A stretch of DNA of 64,000 nucleotides, taken from positions 1 through 64,000 of the forward strand of contig JAWVFI010000106.1 in assembly GCA_033856235.1 (NCBI GenBank), read 5' to 3'. The stretch's first letter is position 1, and every line of letters begins with the position of its first letter. The notes beneath the pieces were generated by a model. The model did no database searches and was not told the DNA's origin. It saw only the letters and a program-made list of their open reading frames with translations. A program made the translations under genes and the position numbers. Shown here in pieces: positions 53,854-62,600 of the stretch. The DNA is from DASXRU01 sp033856235. Lineage in GTDB: Bacteria; Acidobacteriota; Blastocatellia; Pyrinomonadales; Pyrinomonadaceae.

Positions 53854-55422
53854 GTGGTGAGCCAATTAAGTCTAGCCTTTCCAAGTCATTACGCCTTACT
53901 CTCGCCCGATGAGATATATGAAACGGTCGACGAGAATCTACTCAAACAACTAGCTGAAGATCGACGATTAGAACGCAAGCCAGCCGGAATGCACGGGAAG
54001 GACTTGGGGCGATGGTTCTCCATGTGGGCAAATACAGCACCCGAAGGCGGTCTGATTATTGTTGGCATGGAAGATGAGGGAGAGTTTTCCGGTTGTCATA
54101 GTCTCAGCTCAGACCGACTGAATAAATTAGAAAAAAGTCATTACACCTACGTTCCAGACGCACGGGTCGACAGCAAGCGCATAGCCGTAACGGCCTTAGA
54201 TGGGTCGGACAGCTTCGTTGTGGTGTTCCGTGTTCGTTATCGGGAAGATAAGGTTGTTCAGACTGTCTCTGGCCCATCGTTCATACGACGCGGCGACGAG
54301 TGTCGCGAGCTAAAACGCGACGAAATTCGCGAGTTGGAAATAGATAAACGACAGGTCGACATTGAGAAAGAGCCCGTCACGCTGGTCTATCCAGATGATT
54401 TCGACGCTGACCTCATCAGGCGATTTATCGAAGGCGTTAAGAAGGTCCACCAACCGCTTCAGAATTACGACGATATTACAGTATTGGAGCAACGGCGATT
54501 AGGTCGGATCAGCAGCGGCCTTTTTACCCCTAACACAGCTTGCGCTTTAGCGTTTGCAAAAGATCCGGGCCAGCTATTCCCTGGTTGCCAAATCATGTTC
54601 TTGCGTGTTGATGGAGAAGTGGAAAAATCAGGGGATCAATACAACGTCATAAAAAGAATCCCGATTGAAGGGCCGGTTCCCCGGTTGCTGGAACAAGCAG
54701 CGACTATGTTGGGCCAGCAGCTCCGCGATTTCTCGCGACTAGGAGATGACGGCATTTTTTACAGCGCACCTGAGTACCCGTATGCCGCGTGGTACGAAGC
54801 GTTAGTTAACGCCTGCGTCCATCGCTCCTACGGCCTTAAAACGATGAACGTATTCGTTAAGATGTTTGACGACAAGCTGGTCATTGAAAGCCCCGGCGGC
54901 TTTCCGCCTACCGTGACGCCTGACAATATTTACGTCTCCCACGTCCCGCGCAACCCCACCCTTATGCGTGCGATGTTCTATCTGGGCTTAGTAAAAGAAC
55001 ACGCGGAGGGTACCAAGCGAATGCGGGAGACGATGCAAAACATGAACCTGCCCGATCCGCAATTCCGACAGACTGAAACTGGTATAGGATTCTCGCAAGT
55101 TTGGGTTACGCTAAAGAACCATATCAAACAGCGAAAAGTATGGATCGACAGCGACGTTACAATCGCTCTGGGTGATGCCCTTGCTAAGAATCTTAAACCA
55201 GAAGAAAAGCGCGTCCTAAACTTCGTCGCTGAACATGGAAAGATAAACGTGATTCAGTGCCATCGACTGTTACCGAGCCTTGCGAAATGGCACTCAGCAA
55301 AACGTCTGCTAATGCGCTTAGTCGAGAAGGGATTGCTAATACACGTCTCAAGAGGCAAGCGAGACAACAAGGCACATTTCGTTTTACCGCCAGCATTCAA
55401 GGGAGCAAAAAATGGCAACTAA
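53854..55422 (+). CDS. Schlafen/AlbA_2-domain ATP-binding protein
   Basis: A 522-residue protein with an AlbA_2 (Schlafen-type) domain at about residues 35-150 (GRWFSMWANTAPEGGLIIVG then GPSFIRRGDECRELKRDEI). A GHKL-like HATPase_c_4 segment follows at ~305-370 (YPYAAWYEALVNACVHRSYG and KLVIESPGGFPPTVTPDNI). A C-terminal winged helix is likely (FVAEHGKINVIQCHRLLPSL). This architecture is common in transcriptional regulators and in mobile or defence contexts. It starts at a GTG, overlaps the next small gene by 11 bases, and base composition is lower in G+C than the flanking chromosome. Confidence 0.88.
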   Translation: MVSQLSLAFPSHYALLSPDEIYETVDENLLKQLAEDRRLERKPAGMHGKDLGRWFSMWANTAPEGGLIIVGMEDEGEFSGCHSLSSDRLNKLEKSHYTYVPDARVDSKRIAVTALDGSDSFVVVFRVRYREDKVVQTVSGPSFIRRGDECRELKRDEIRELEIDKRQVDIEKEPVTLVYPDDFDADLIRRFIEGVKKVHQPLQNYDDITVLEQRRLGRISSGLFTPNTACALAFAKDPGQLFPGCQIMFLRVDGEVEKSGDQYNVIKRIPIEGPVPRLLEQAATMLGQQLRDFSRLGDDGIFYSAPEYPYAAWYEALVNACVHRSYGLKTMNVFVKMFDDKLVIESPGGFPPTVTPDNIYVSHVPRNPTLMRAMFYLGLVKEHAEGTKRMRETMQNMNLPDPQFRQTETGIGFSQVWVTLKNHIKQRKVWIDSDVTIALGDALAKNLKPEEKRVLNFVAEHGKINVIQCHRLLPSLAKWHSAKRLLMRLVEKGLLIHVSRGKRDNKAHFVLPPAFKGAKNGN

Positions 55423-55582
55423 GGCAAGCCCCAACCCCTCAGGCAAAACAGGCAAACCGTTCTCACTTGCCCCGCATTCCTTCGAGGATGCCCTTAGGAA
55501 GATTCTAGCCACACCGCCAGAGCCAAAGCCTGCCCCAAAAGCCCGTCGGCCTACCTCGCAAAAGAAATCAGATAAACGCTAA
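55412..55582 (+). CDS. Small overlapping gene, 56 residues, antitoxin-like
   Basis: Starts at the ATG at 55412 behind AAGGGAGCAAAAA, 11 bases before the AlbA_2 stop and in another frame, a coupled arrangement. The protein is basic and proline-rich with a central SFEDALRKILATPPEPKPAP stretch. That helix-then-ATPP pattern occurs in small antitoxin-like or accessory proteins. No function can be given. The overlap suggests it is made with the AlbA_2 protein. Confidence 0.65.
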   Translation: MATKASPNPSGKTGKPFSLAPHSFEDALRKILATPPEPKPAPKARRPTSQKKSDKR

Positions 55583-55615
55583 CTCTGCTCGCAAGATCGG
55601 TGATATAAGCGGCGA

Positions 55616-56188
55616 ATGCCGCGTGTTCCCGCCGTTTGTTCCAATTGTGGATTGATGTTTGGCTCTGGAATTGAGCTACGCAACGCCACGAATATCCGAA
55701 TCATAGGCGGGAGGAACGAATGCCCGCGATGCGGCGCAATGGCCGAAATGCTCGATGGGATTTATGACTCTCTAGGGAATACTCTCAGCGTCTTATTAAC
55801 GTCTGACAAGTCCGTTGCCAGATTGAAAGCCTTAGTAGATGCCCTTACGGTTGCGCGAGAAAACAAAGCCTCCGCCGAAGAGGTAAAAGAAACCATTACT
55901 AGGCATGTTCCTGAGCTTCAAAAGTTTGCGGATGCCGTGCCCAAAACGCCGCTCGGACTCAACGAGTACATCAAGACAATCTGCTTAATCATTACCACTC
56001 TGATTGCTGCTTACGCATTCCTTTGTAAGAAGTCGGACGTAACTCAAGAGCAGATAAGCAAGCAAGTCGAGCGAGAGGTATCGAACGCTATTGAGACTCT
56101 ACAGCCGAAGCCGAAGGCGGTTGAGCAGCCTGATACTGCGAATCGACATGAGAGACGCGCACAGGCCAAGAGAGCGCGACACAGATAG
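55616..56188 (+). CDS. Zinc-ribbon membrane-anchored hypothetical protein
   Basis: A 190-residue protein with an N-terminal zinc ribbon (CSNCG at ~8-12 and CPRCG at ~36-40). A helical linker (LTVARENKASAEEVKETITR) and one membrane helix at ~123-142 (KTICLIITTLIAAYAFLCKK) follow. The C-terminus is a charged coiled region (QEQISKQVEREVSNAIETLQ) ending in a lysine/arginine-rich tail. Not assigned to a named family. The gene follows the AlbA_2/small-gene pair by ~33 bases and may belong to the same accessory module. Confidence 0.75.
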   Translation: MPRVPAVCSNCGLMFGSGIELRNATNIRIIGGRNECPRCGAMAEMLDGIYDSLGNTLSVLLTSDKSVARLKALVDALTVARENKASAEEVKETITRHVPELQKFADAVPKTPLGLNEYIKTICLIITTLIAAYAFLCKKSDVTQEQISKQVEREVSNAIETLQPKPKAVEQPDTANRHERRAQAKRARHR

Positions 56189-56318
56189 CAAATACCCAGC
56201 CCAGAACCGCCGCTAAGTCCTCCAAATAGACAGAGCAGAGACAACCCCAGACCGCGAAGGCAAGAGTCACATCGCGCCTTGAGAGAAAACCCCTTAATTT
56301 ATGACAGATTTTCATCGG

Positions 56319-56358
56319 TTTTAGATGATGGGTGCGTCAAAGGCATAATCATCTAAAA
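56319..56358. repeat. Perfect 11-bp inverted repeat
   Basis: TTTTAGATGAT and ATCATCTAAAA face each other across an 18-base spacer, at the right-hand edge of the accessory patch. It could be a terminator, an operator or a mobile-element end. Confidence 0.6.
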
Positions 56359-56435
56359 CTTCAGTGGGGCTGAACCTCCACCGGATCAGAGTAATCGGCA
56401 TGGGAAAAGGGGGGATTGTTAGGCCGAATAAGGCC

Positions 56436-56495
56436 AAAAACTGCGGCACCGACCCGAGCCTCGCATGAACTATGCAGGCAGTCTGGGTCGGTGCG
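56436..56495 (-). terminator. Terminator of the HU gene
   Basis: On the minus strand GCACCGACCC and GGGTCGGTGC form a 10-bp perfect stem (arms 56446-56455 and 56485-56494), with a loop containing a smaller hairpin. CGCAGTTTTT follows. It lies about 70 bases past the HU stop. Confidence 0.75.
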
Positions 56496-56562
56496 GTAAG
56501 AGCCTCTACTGATGCCTTGAGGGCCTTAATGCTCGGGCCCCTCAAGCCGTTGAAAGAAACCG

Positions 56563-56877
56563 TTATTTCTTCGGCAAAACCGTATCTTTCATGGATTTTC
56601 CGACGCGAAACTTGAGGGTCGTTTTGGCCGGAATTTGAATAGTAGCGCCGGTTGCTGGGTTACGTCCCTCGCGAGCCTTCCGCTCGGAACGAACCAGTTT
56701 GCCAAATCCTGGAAGTACGAACTCCCCATTTGACTTCACTTCCTGAGATGCCAGGTTCGAGAGTTCTTCGAAGAATTCCTTCACCTGAGCGCGTTTCATG
56801 CCGGTTTTCTCGGCAAAATGGTTGATTACTTCGGATTGAGTCATTCGTCGTTTGCCTGATGCCGCTGTGGTCGCCAT
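56563..56877 (-). CDS. HU-family DNA-binding protein
   Basis: A 104-residue histone-like protein. HU signatures are FGKLVRSERKAREGRNPATG and the AKTTLKFRVGKSMKDTV C-terminus that forms the body and beta-ribbon arms. An N-terminal extension of about 12 residues precedes the usual MTQSEVINHF start. HU compacts and bends DNA. The ATG at 56877 is preferred, with GGAGGTAG about 14 bases upstream; an internal start at the MTQ would give the canonical length. Monocistronic. Confidence 0.93.
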   Translation of the reverse strand: MATTAASGKRRMTQSEVINHFAEKTGMKRAQVKEFFEELSNLASQEVKSNGEFVLPGFGKLVRSERKAREGRNPATGATIQIPAKTTLKFRVGKSMKDTVLPKK

Positions 56878-56970
56878 GGCGTGGTGTACTACCTCCGTAG
56901 ACTAACAATAATGAAAAAGCTGATGGCGCAACATATATCATACACAGAGCGATAAGTCTGCATAAAAACG

Positions 56971-58248
56971 CTATTTTCGCGCTATTTTGGCGAATATCGA
57001 CACGGCGAGTGGCTCTGGACTTGATTCAGCACCCAGAAGGGGAACGGCGCCGCCCTGCGGCATGGCGACGTAGGAAGCCACAGCGTCGGCTTGGACCTTA
57101 GATGCAAAGCCACCTAGCCAGGGCCTTGATAGAAACGGCCTTTCGAAGCAAACAAAGAAGATCCAAGCGCACAGGACGGTTGCGGGAGTCATGATCACGA
57201 CAGCTACGAAGGTCTCGGATAGGCCCAATTTTTCGAAACGGTAGGCCTCCATCAGAACTAATTCATGAATCAGGTATAGCGAGTAGGAGAAAAGCCCAAT
57301 GAAAGCCAAGCCTCGCACTAGCGCGGGAGCTCGAAGCATTTTCCTCCATTTCTTTTCAGCCACGACCAGGCAATTTACGATAATGAAGAAGGCCACTCCC
57401 CAAAGTGGATGTAATAAGAGCCATGCTGAATCGTGAAGGATCCTGTGGGACTCCATTAGAGGAAGGGCCTGAGTTAACGCTACGGCGCACAGCAGTGCGA
57501 TCAACCCAATGCTGGCTCGGCTACACCATTTTGGCAGAGCGACCACTCCCAGAGCGGCTTCCACTGCAAGCGCCCCGAGAGCCCACGTAAACCAGTGTGC
57601 CGCCGCCCCCTCCGTCAGGGGTATGCTGACGCCACCGGAGCGCTGCACGCCTAGAACGAGAAAAAGCCATCCGACGCGAGTTGCCGCACATATCAGAAGG
57701 GTACGTCGCCAGCCGAGCCGATTTCGCAAGAAGAGTAGAAGGAAGTAGGCAAGATAAAGTTGTTCCTCGATCGCAAGGGTCCAGAACACACCGTTGATGC
57801 TATAGGTTGAGCGAGGGTCAAAATTGTGTAGCATCAATAAATGAAGCACTAAGTCCCAGAGGTAAAACGCAGTGACCTTAAACTTCGTTGTGATACCGGA
57901 CACCACAAGATATATGACAAGGGCAAAAAGATAAGGAGGATAAAGGCGCCGGATTCTGCGCGTCCAGAAGGACTTGAAGTCGAGGTGGACATGATCGTTA
58001 ACGACGCGGCGCTTCGCCCATTGCAGGTGAATACAGAAACCGGATATTACGAAAAACAAGAAGACGCCGGAATAGCCGAACGATGAGGCTGCCCATATTG
58101 GTGTAAATAACCAGCTCCAGATAACCTTAATTTGTGGATACGGTTTCGCGCCCACTTCGTGGTATAGAACAACGCCCAGCGCCGCGCCACCGCGTAAAGC
58201 ATCAATACCACGTAGTCTCCCGCCTACCTTTGAAATAGTGTCGTTCAC
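56971..58248 (-). CDS. Acyltransferase-3 (OafA/YrhL-type) membrane protein
   Basis: A 425-residue polytopic protein with about ten membrane helices. The first holds the family motif RGIDALRGGAALGVVLYHEV with the catalytic histidine, and FFVISGFCIHLQW and IKRFFRIYPPY-like RIRRLYPPYLFALVI follow. Members transfer acetyl or acyl groups to extracellular sugars and lipids. The start is a GTG. It follows HU on the same strand by ~95 bases and precedes tRNA-Pro; no glycan genes lie nearby, so the acceptor is unknown. Confidence 0.9.
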   Translation of the reverse strand: MNDTISKVGGRLRGIDALRGGAALGVVLYHEVGAKPYPQIKVIWSWLFTPIWAASSFGYSGVFLFFVISGFCIHLQWAKRRVVNDHVHLDFKSFWTRRIRRLYPPYLFALVIYLVVSGITTKFKVTAFYLWDLVLHLLMLHNFDPRSTYSINGVFWTLAIEEQLYLAYFLLLFLRNRLGWRRTLLICAATRVGWLFLVLGVQRSGGVSIPLTEGAAAHWFTWALGALAVEAALGVVALPKWCSRASIGLIALLCAVALTQALPLMESHRILHDSAWLLLHPLWGVAFFIIVNCLVVAEKKWRKMLRAPALVRGLAFIGLFSYSLYLIHELVLMEAYRFEKLGLSETFVAVVIMTPATVLCAWIFFVCFERPFLSRPWLGGFASKVQADAVASYVAMPQGGAVPLLGAESSPEPLAVSIFAKIARK

Positions 58249-58337
58249 TGCCTATAACAGTTGTCCCGCGGATTGCTAACCGGATTCGGAAGTGAAATGG
58301 CCACCCGAAAACGGCGGCCATTAATGATTAGAGGAAT

Positions 58338-58417
<80 letters not shown>

Positions 58418-58475
58418 GACTGTCATCTTTACGATAGAAGCAAGATGGTCATTCTAGCGGTGGGCACAACAACGG

Positions 58476-59123
58476 TCAAGACGCGCTAACTGGATCTGTT
58501 GCTTGGTTGCGTAACAAGTTTGGATTGTCTAATAGAAACTGCCGGACTGCAAAGAGTGCCTGAGCGCGGTGGCTGATTCTATTTTTCACATCGAGGCCCA
58601 GTTCCGCCATGGTTTGCTCGTGGCCCTTGGGGACGAAAACAGGATCGTAGCCAAAGCCACCATTCCCCTTTGGTTCAGACAGAATCATTCCTTCGCACGT
58701 GGACTCTGCCAGATAGATCAATTTCCCGTCGGCGTCGGCCAATGCCACTGCCGCAACGAACCGAGCGGTACGCTCGTTTTCAGTCACATGAGCCAAATTC
58801 GCGAGGAGGACCGATACTCGATCCGCATCGGACGTGGCAGTGGCGGAATATCGGGCTGAGAAAATCCCCGGCGCACCGTCGAGAACGTCAACCTCCAACC
58901 CAGAATCGTCGGCGATGGCGCTAAGGCTGGTTTGCATAGAATAGGTTTGAGCCTTCAGTGCAGCATTCTCTGCAAAGGTTTTCCCCGTCTCTTCCACGGT
59001 TTTGATATTGAAATCGACCAACGACCTCAGTGTGAACGGAAGGTCCGCTAGTAGCAGCGACACTTCCAGCACTTTGCCGGGGTTCTTAGTGGCGATAAGC
59101 AGTTCCGGCTTCGTCTCTTTCAT
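58476..59123 (-). CDS. rdgB: RdgB/HAM1 XTP/dITP diphosphatase
   Basis: A 215-residue nucleotide-sanitising pyrophosphatase. Motifs are ATKNPGKVLEV at the N-terminus, the metal/nucleotide region IADDSGLEVDVLDGAPGIFS, GGFGYDPVFVPKG and SHRAQALFAVR. It hydrolyses non-canonical XTP, ITP and dITP. It starts 4 bases inside the upstream gene's stop (ATGA), so it is co-translated with the DUF3352-like gene. The C-terminal ~15 residues are variable. Typical length. Confidence 0.96.
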   Translation of the reverse strand: MKETKPELLIATKNPGKVLEVSLLLADLPFTLRSLVDFNIKTVEETGKTFAENAALKAQTYSMQTSLSAIADDSGLEVDVLDGAPGIFSARYSATATSDADRVSVLLANLAHVTENERTARFVAAVALADADGKLIYLAESTCEGMILSEPKGNGGFGYDPVFVPKGHEQTMAELGLDVKNRISHRAQALFAVRQFLLDNPNLLRNQATDPVSAS

Positions 59124-60817
59124 TTTGCAGATATGCCGGTGTTGAAATAGGAGATCATGACGCCCACAAGGCCAGCTGACGAGCGTGTTACTTTCTCAAT
59201 CCCCTCGCCTGTTAAAGATGTAGTGCTGACAGCGAATGGAATTTCTCCGAGTTCTCTTCCATCCTTAATAGATTCAACCGGCTGCCCCGACGTTAGCGAG
59301 AACAATGCTTTAGCGGAAACGAGATCTGAGGAGTAGCTAACAGATATTGGCGGAACCAGGAGGGGGAACTGACTGGCTCGCCGGAAGCTTGGCAGAGAAG
59401 CCACCGTTGGTCCCTGGGACTTCGCCATCAGACAACCGCGCACGAGGGGAGCAGGACCGAGTAATAAATACTGCTCGGCAAAACTCGCGGTCAGTCCGTC
59501 GTCAGTGGAGGATGTCAGCATTTCGTACGAATTCACACGCTCACTCTTCGGATTTGCACCCAGCCGCTGAGTAACCAACTTCCTCAAGGTAGATTCGTCT
59601 TTGACCGGAACAATAATAACCGAATGAGATTCATTCTCGTCCAATCTGGCGGTTACGATATCGGGGCGCGCCGCATTCAGAAAGGCTTCCGGATCCTCGA
59701 TGCCGTATGGTGACAAGGCCCCCTTGAGTACGGGCGTGACGAGTACGGCTCCCAAGATATCCAAATGAGACGACAAGGCCGTGTTCAAGCCGCGCCAAGC
59801 CAAACCCGGATTGCTAGGGTTGTAGCGGGTGAACGAATACGTAGTGGAGGGTAAGAAGACGGTTGCGCCTGAGGAGGAATTAGGTTCGGCTGCGAATGCA
59901 TCGGCAAGTAGGCGCGAGATTTCGGGAGGCAAAGCTACGAAGTAGCGATCTTCGATGATGCCGTCATGAAACCTCAAGGCCCATCCTGCACTTTGAAAAA
60001 CCTTAGCGACTAAGTTGCTGAGAAGCCGCTGGCCCTGGGGGTTAGTCGAAATCCCCTCAACGTACAGAGGGGCAATAGCCGCGAGGAGCTTACTCAATCC
60101 ATCTGGAGAGATATACCCAAACGCCGCAACGGTGTCATCGACGAGACGGGAGCGCATCAGTCTTACGTCTGGGTTGTCGAGCAAGCTCTTGCTGTTGCCT
60201 CGCCGCACCGCAATGCATGCCGACACAGCACGTTCGTCATTCCCGAGAATTACTTCCGAATTGAAAAAAGCGAGGACAATTCTGCGGCCATCTTCAGGCG
60301 AGACCCATTCGGTAAAGGAAATTCCGTCGATGCTCTTGCGTTCTGGCGTAGAATGGGGATAAACCTGACTCGCCAAGCCTTCTACCCGTTTCTCGATTGC
60401 AGGCCGGATTCTCCTTTCGGTGGTGTGAGTCTCGACGACAAGCGCGAGGGCCGGCCGGATCATAAGGGCGGGTTCGGCGTCGGTAGTCTCAAGTGCGATA
60501 ACGGCAAGAGCGAACTGCGAGCGGGCTAAAATTACTTCCTCCGAGCTCCCAATTCCAGTCCAGCGCGCCAAGCGGGTTAACCACGTCGCTGATTCAAGTC
60601 TAGGTCGGATCGCAGCGCCGGAGGACATCGCTTCCCAGGAGTCAGTATTTATTATGCCTGACACGATGCTTGAGAGGTCGTTTGCCTCGAAGTAGAGAAG
60701 CGAGTCCGCCGGCACGTATCCAGCCATGTCGACACGCTTAGGATGGCACCACCAAAGGTAGAGCCCGGTGGAAGCGATAATGAGCGCACCGACAATGACT
60801 AATCGCGCAGGTTTCAT
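59120..60817 (-). CDS. DUF3352-like secreted or membrane-anchored protein
   Basis: A 565-residue protein with an N-terminal signal anchor (LVIVGALIIASTGLYLWW). The mature body follows DUF3352-type sequence: YVPADSLLYFEANDLSSIVS, VVETHTTERRIRPAIEKRVE and strand-rich segments around ILGNDERAVSACIAVRRGNS. DUF3352 proteins are uncharacterised, often in cyanobacteria and Acidobacteria. No enzyme motif. The stop overlaps rdgB by 4 bases. Function unknown; linkage with rdgB may be coincidental. Confidence 0.8.
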   Translation of the reverse strand: MKPARLVIVGALIIASTGLYLWWCHPKRVDMAGYVPADSLLYFEANDLSSIVSGIINTDSWEAMSSGAAIRPRLESATWLTRLARWTGIGSSEEVILARSQFALAVIALETTDAEPALMIRPALALVVETHTTERRIRPAIEKRVEGLASQVYPHSTPERKSIDGISFTEWVSPEDGRRIVLAFFNSEVILGNDERAVSACIAVRRGNSKSLLDNPDVRLMRSRLVDDTVAAFGYISPDGLSKLLAAIAPLYVEGISTNPQGQRLLSNLVAKVFQSAGWALRFHDGIIEDRYFVALPPEISRLLADAFAAEPNSSSGATVFLPSTTYSFTRYNPSNPGLAWRGLNTALSSHLDILGAVLVTPVLKGALSPYGIEDPEAFLNAARPDIVTARLDENESHSVIIVPVKDESTLRKLVTQRLGANPKSERVNSYEMLTSSTDDGLTASFAEQYLLLGPAPLVRGCLMAKSQGPTVASLPSFRRASQFPLLVPPISVSYSSDLVSAKALFSLTSGQPVESIKDGRELGEIPFAVSTTSLTGEGIEKVTRSSAGLVGVMISYFNTGISAK

Positions 60818-61090
60818 GAACCGCGCATCCTACGTTAAGTTTAGGGTTGGGGCAATGCGTTGACAGCGCCCACTTGGGTGGAGAGGAATGAGGGCCATAA
60901 CCAAAACCCGTGGGGCGTTGAGCGCCAGCATTAGTCGAGGGTGTTCCGAAATCTCTAAGGTTCAGATGATGTTTCGTTTGCTGGAACACACCCCTTCCGG
61001 TTCCAGAAATCGAGGGATACCAAGCCATACTGCTTTCCAGGATTCTCGTATTCCGTTGCGGGTCAGTAAGTTAAAAGCTGTAAAATATGG

Positions 61091-61119
61091 TTGACAACTA
61101 CACTCTGGTAATGTAGCCT
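61091..61119 (+). promoter_or_regulatory. Candidate promoter of the riboswitch-pil leader
   Basis: TTGACA at 61091-61096, a 17-base spacer, then TAGCCT at 61114-61119. The -10 box is a poor match, so the start could also lie elsewhere. It precedes the riboswitch by about 50 bases. Confidence 0.4.
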
Positions 61120-61171
61120 CTCTTTGGCGGTAAAAGAGTGATTTATCACTCGGGCAATGGAGCCGCCTCTT

Positions 61172-61262
61172 TGACTAAGGGCACACTTCGCGTGAGCGGG
61201 GGCCGCAAAGCCAACGGAAGTTATCCGGCGTTTCGCCAGATTAACTTGGCTGGGTTGCCAGG
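61172..61262 (+). promoter_or_regulatory. GEMM-I (cyclic di-GMP class I) riboswitch
   Basis: The order and content match the GEMM-I aptamer: AAGGGCACAC, a short hairpin with a TTCGCG loop, GGGGCCGCAAAGCCAACGG with the highly conserved CGCAAAGCC, a second hairpin with TCCGGCG TTTCGCC (tetraloop/receptor arm), and a closing GGCTGGGTTGCC. Deviation: GGGCACAC in place of the usual GGGCAAAC. It is in the leader of pilM-pilN-pilO. Whether the ligand is c-di-GMP or cAMP-GMP cannot be told here. Confidence 0.88.
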
Positions 61263-61535
61263 ATTTGAGAATTCCGCGGCAAATCGCTCACCACGCTTGT
61301 CCTTCCCGCATCTCCGGTACCTTCGACACCATAGAACTCTGATACTCCTCCTCGGCAAGGCAGCCTAGCGATTTGGTATGCGTAAGACTGCAGCCATTCA
61401 TCAAAATTGAAACCACACGACCAGATAGCTGATTTGAAAACACTCCGGCGACGAACGTCGCGTGCTCGCCGGGTGCGTGCTCGCTTGCGACGCCAACATC
61501 GAATTCGTTTCAGAATGGCAAGGAACAGCTAAATT

Positions 61536-62600
61536 ATGTTTACACGTGGCATCAGCAAAAAGAATATGGTGGGCCTCGATATAGGCTCCAGTTCTGTAAA
61601 GGCAGTGGAGCTGCAGGGCAAGAGTGGCAGCTTTCAGTTGATGAGCCTTGGCTACGAGAATCTGCAACCAGATTCGATCGTCGATGGCCAAATTATGGAG
61701 TTGAATAATGTCTCGAATGTCATAGCTAACATCTTCACCGAACAAAAGATCGCAACGACAAGAGTGGCGGCTGGCGTTAGCGGACACTCGGTTATTGTGA
61801 AAAATATTGTCCTCCCCCAGATGAGCGAAGATGAGTTGCAGGAATCCTTCAGCTGGCACGCGGAGGAGCACATTCCCTTCGATATCTCAGATGTGAATCT
61901 CGACTACCAGATCACTGGCAAAGCTGCCGATGCGCTTCATGTTCTGCTGGCAGCTTGCAAGCGCGATAAGATCGCCAACGTCAAGCAAGCTATCCAACTC
62001 GCTGGAAAGCAGCCGGTCGTTATCGATGTCGACGCTTTTGCATTGCAAAATTGCTACGAGCTGAATTATCAGCCGCAGGCTGGGCAGATTGTAGCTCTCC
62101 TGAATATCGGCGCCTCAACGACAAACATCAACATACTTAATGGTGCTCGATCAGTTTTCACCCGTGACGCCTCGGTAGGAGGCAATCAATACACGGGCCT
62201 GTTGCAGAAGGAACTCGGGCTAACGTTTGAGCAGGCAGAGGCCGTCAAGCGGGGGTTGATGTTACCGGAGGGAGTTGAGGCGCGGTCCATTGAGCCCATC
62301 ATGGAAACCGTATCTGACATTCTTGCTTTGGAGATTCAGAAGACAATGGATTTCTATCGCGCGACGGCCGAGGATGGCGAATCTGCAGTGCAGAAGCTTC
62401 TGATTTCGGGAGGGGGCTCGAAACTCGCCGGGTTGATGGAATATCTAGCCAATCGTTTTGAAATACCTGTGGAGGTCTTTGATCCTTTTCGGCAGATTCG
62501 TGTAGATGCCAGGAGTTTCGATCCTGATTACATGCGCGAGATCGTGCCCGAGATGGCAATTGCGGTTGGTTTGGCATTGAGAGGAGTGGACGCCCGATGA
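61536..62600 (+). CDS. pilM: Type IV pilus assembly protein PilM
   Basis: A 354-residue actin-fold cytoplasmic ATPase that binds PilN and completes the inner-membrane alignment complex. Motifs are VGLDIGSSSVKAVELQGKSG at the start, the phosphate-2 region IVALLNIGASTTNINILNGA, and LISGGGSKLAGLMEYLANRF near the C-terminus. The ATG is preceded by AAGGAACAGCTAAATT. Translation should be controlled by the upstream riboswitch leader. It overlaps pilN by 4 bases. Confidence 0.97.
   Translation: MFTRGISKKNMVGLDIGSSSVKAVELQGKSGSFQLMSLGYENLQPDSIVDGQIMELNNVSNVIANIFTEQKIATTRVAAGVSGHSVIVKNIVLPQMSEDELQESFSWHAEEHIPFDISDVNLDYQITGKAADALHVLLAACKRDKIANVKQAIQLAGKQPVVIDVDAFALQNCYELNYQPQAGQIVALLNIGASTTNINILNGARSVFTRDASVGGNQYTGLLQKELGLTFEQAEAVKRGLMLPEGVEARSIEPIMETVSDILALEIQKTMDFYRATAEDGESAVQKLLISGGGSKLAGLMEYLANRFEIPVEVFDPFRQIRVDARSFDPDYMREIVPEMAIAVGLALRGVDAR

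Larger units (their letters stand above)
56189..56562. other. Gene-poor region with an inverted repeat and the HU terminator
   Basis: 374 bases without a supported gene. The left half contains a perfect 11-bp inverted repeat and the right half the HU terminator; both are given as separate entries. Frames here do not resemble real proteins. Confidence 0.6.
60818..61535 (+). other. Long leader and intergenic region of the pil operon
   Basis: 718 bases between divergent genes. The right half holds a candidate promoter and a GEMM-I-type riboswitch (both listed separately), then a further ~270 bases to pilM with GC-rich hairpins near 61440-61475. The left half (60818-61080) has no gene: frames there are weak. 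Confidence 0.7.

Noticed and set aside
51646..56562. Accessory patch as a tRNA-integrated island
   Set aside because: Islands enter at tRNA 3' ends, but here the accessory genes lie on the 5' side of tRNA-Arg and no direct repeat of the tRNA end was seen.
60888..61368. Two plus-strand frames (68 and 76 codons) upstream of pilM
   Set aside because: The second spans the riboswitch aptamer; neither has a ribosome-binding site or a conserved pattern.
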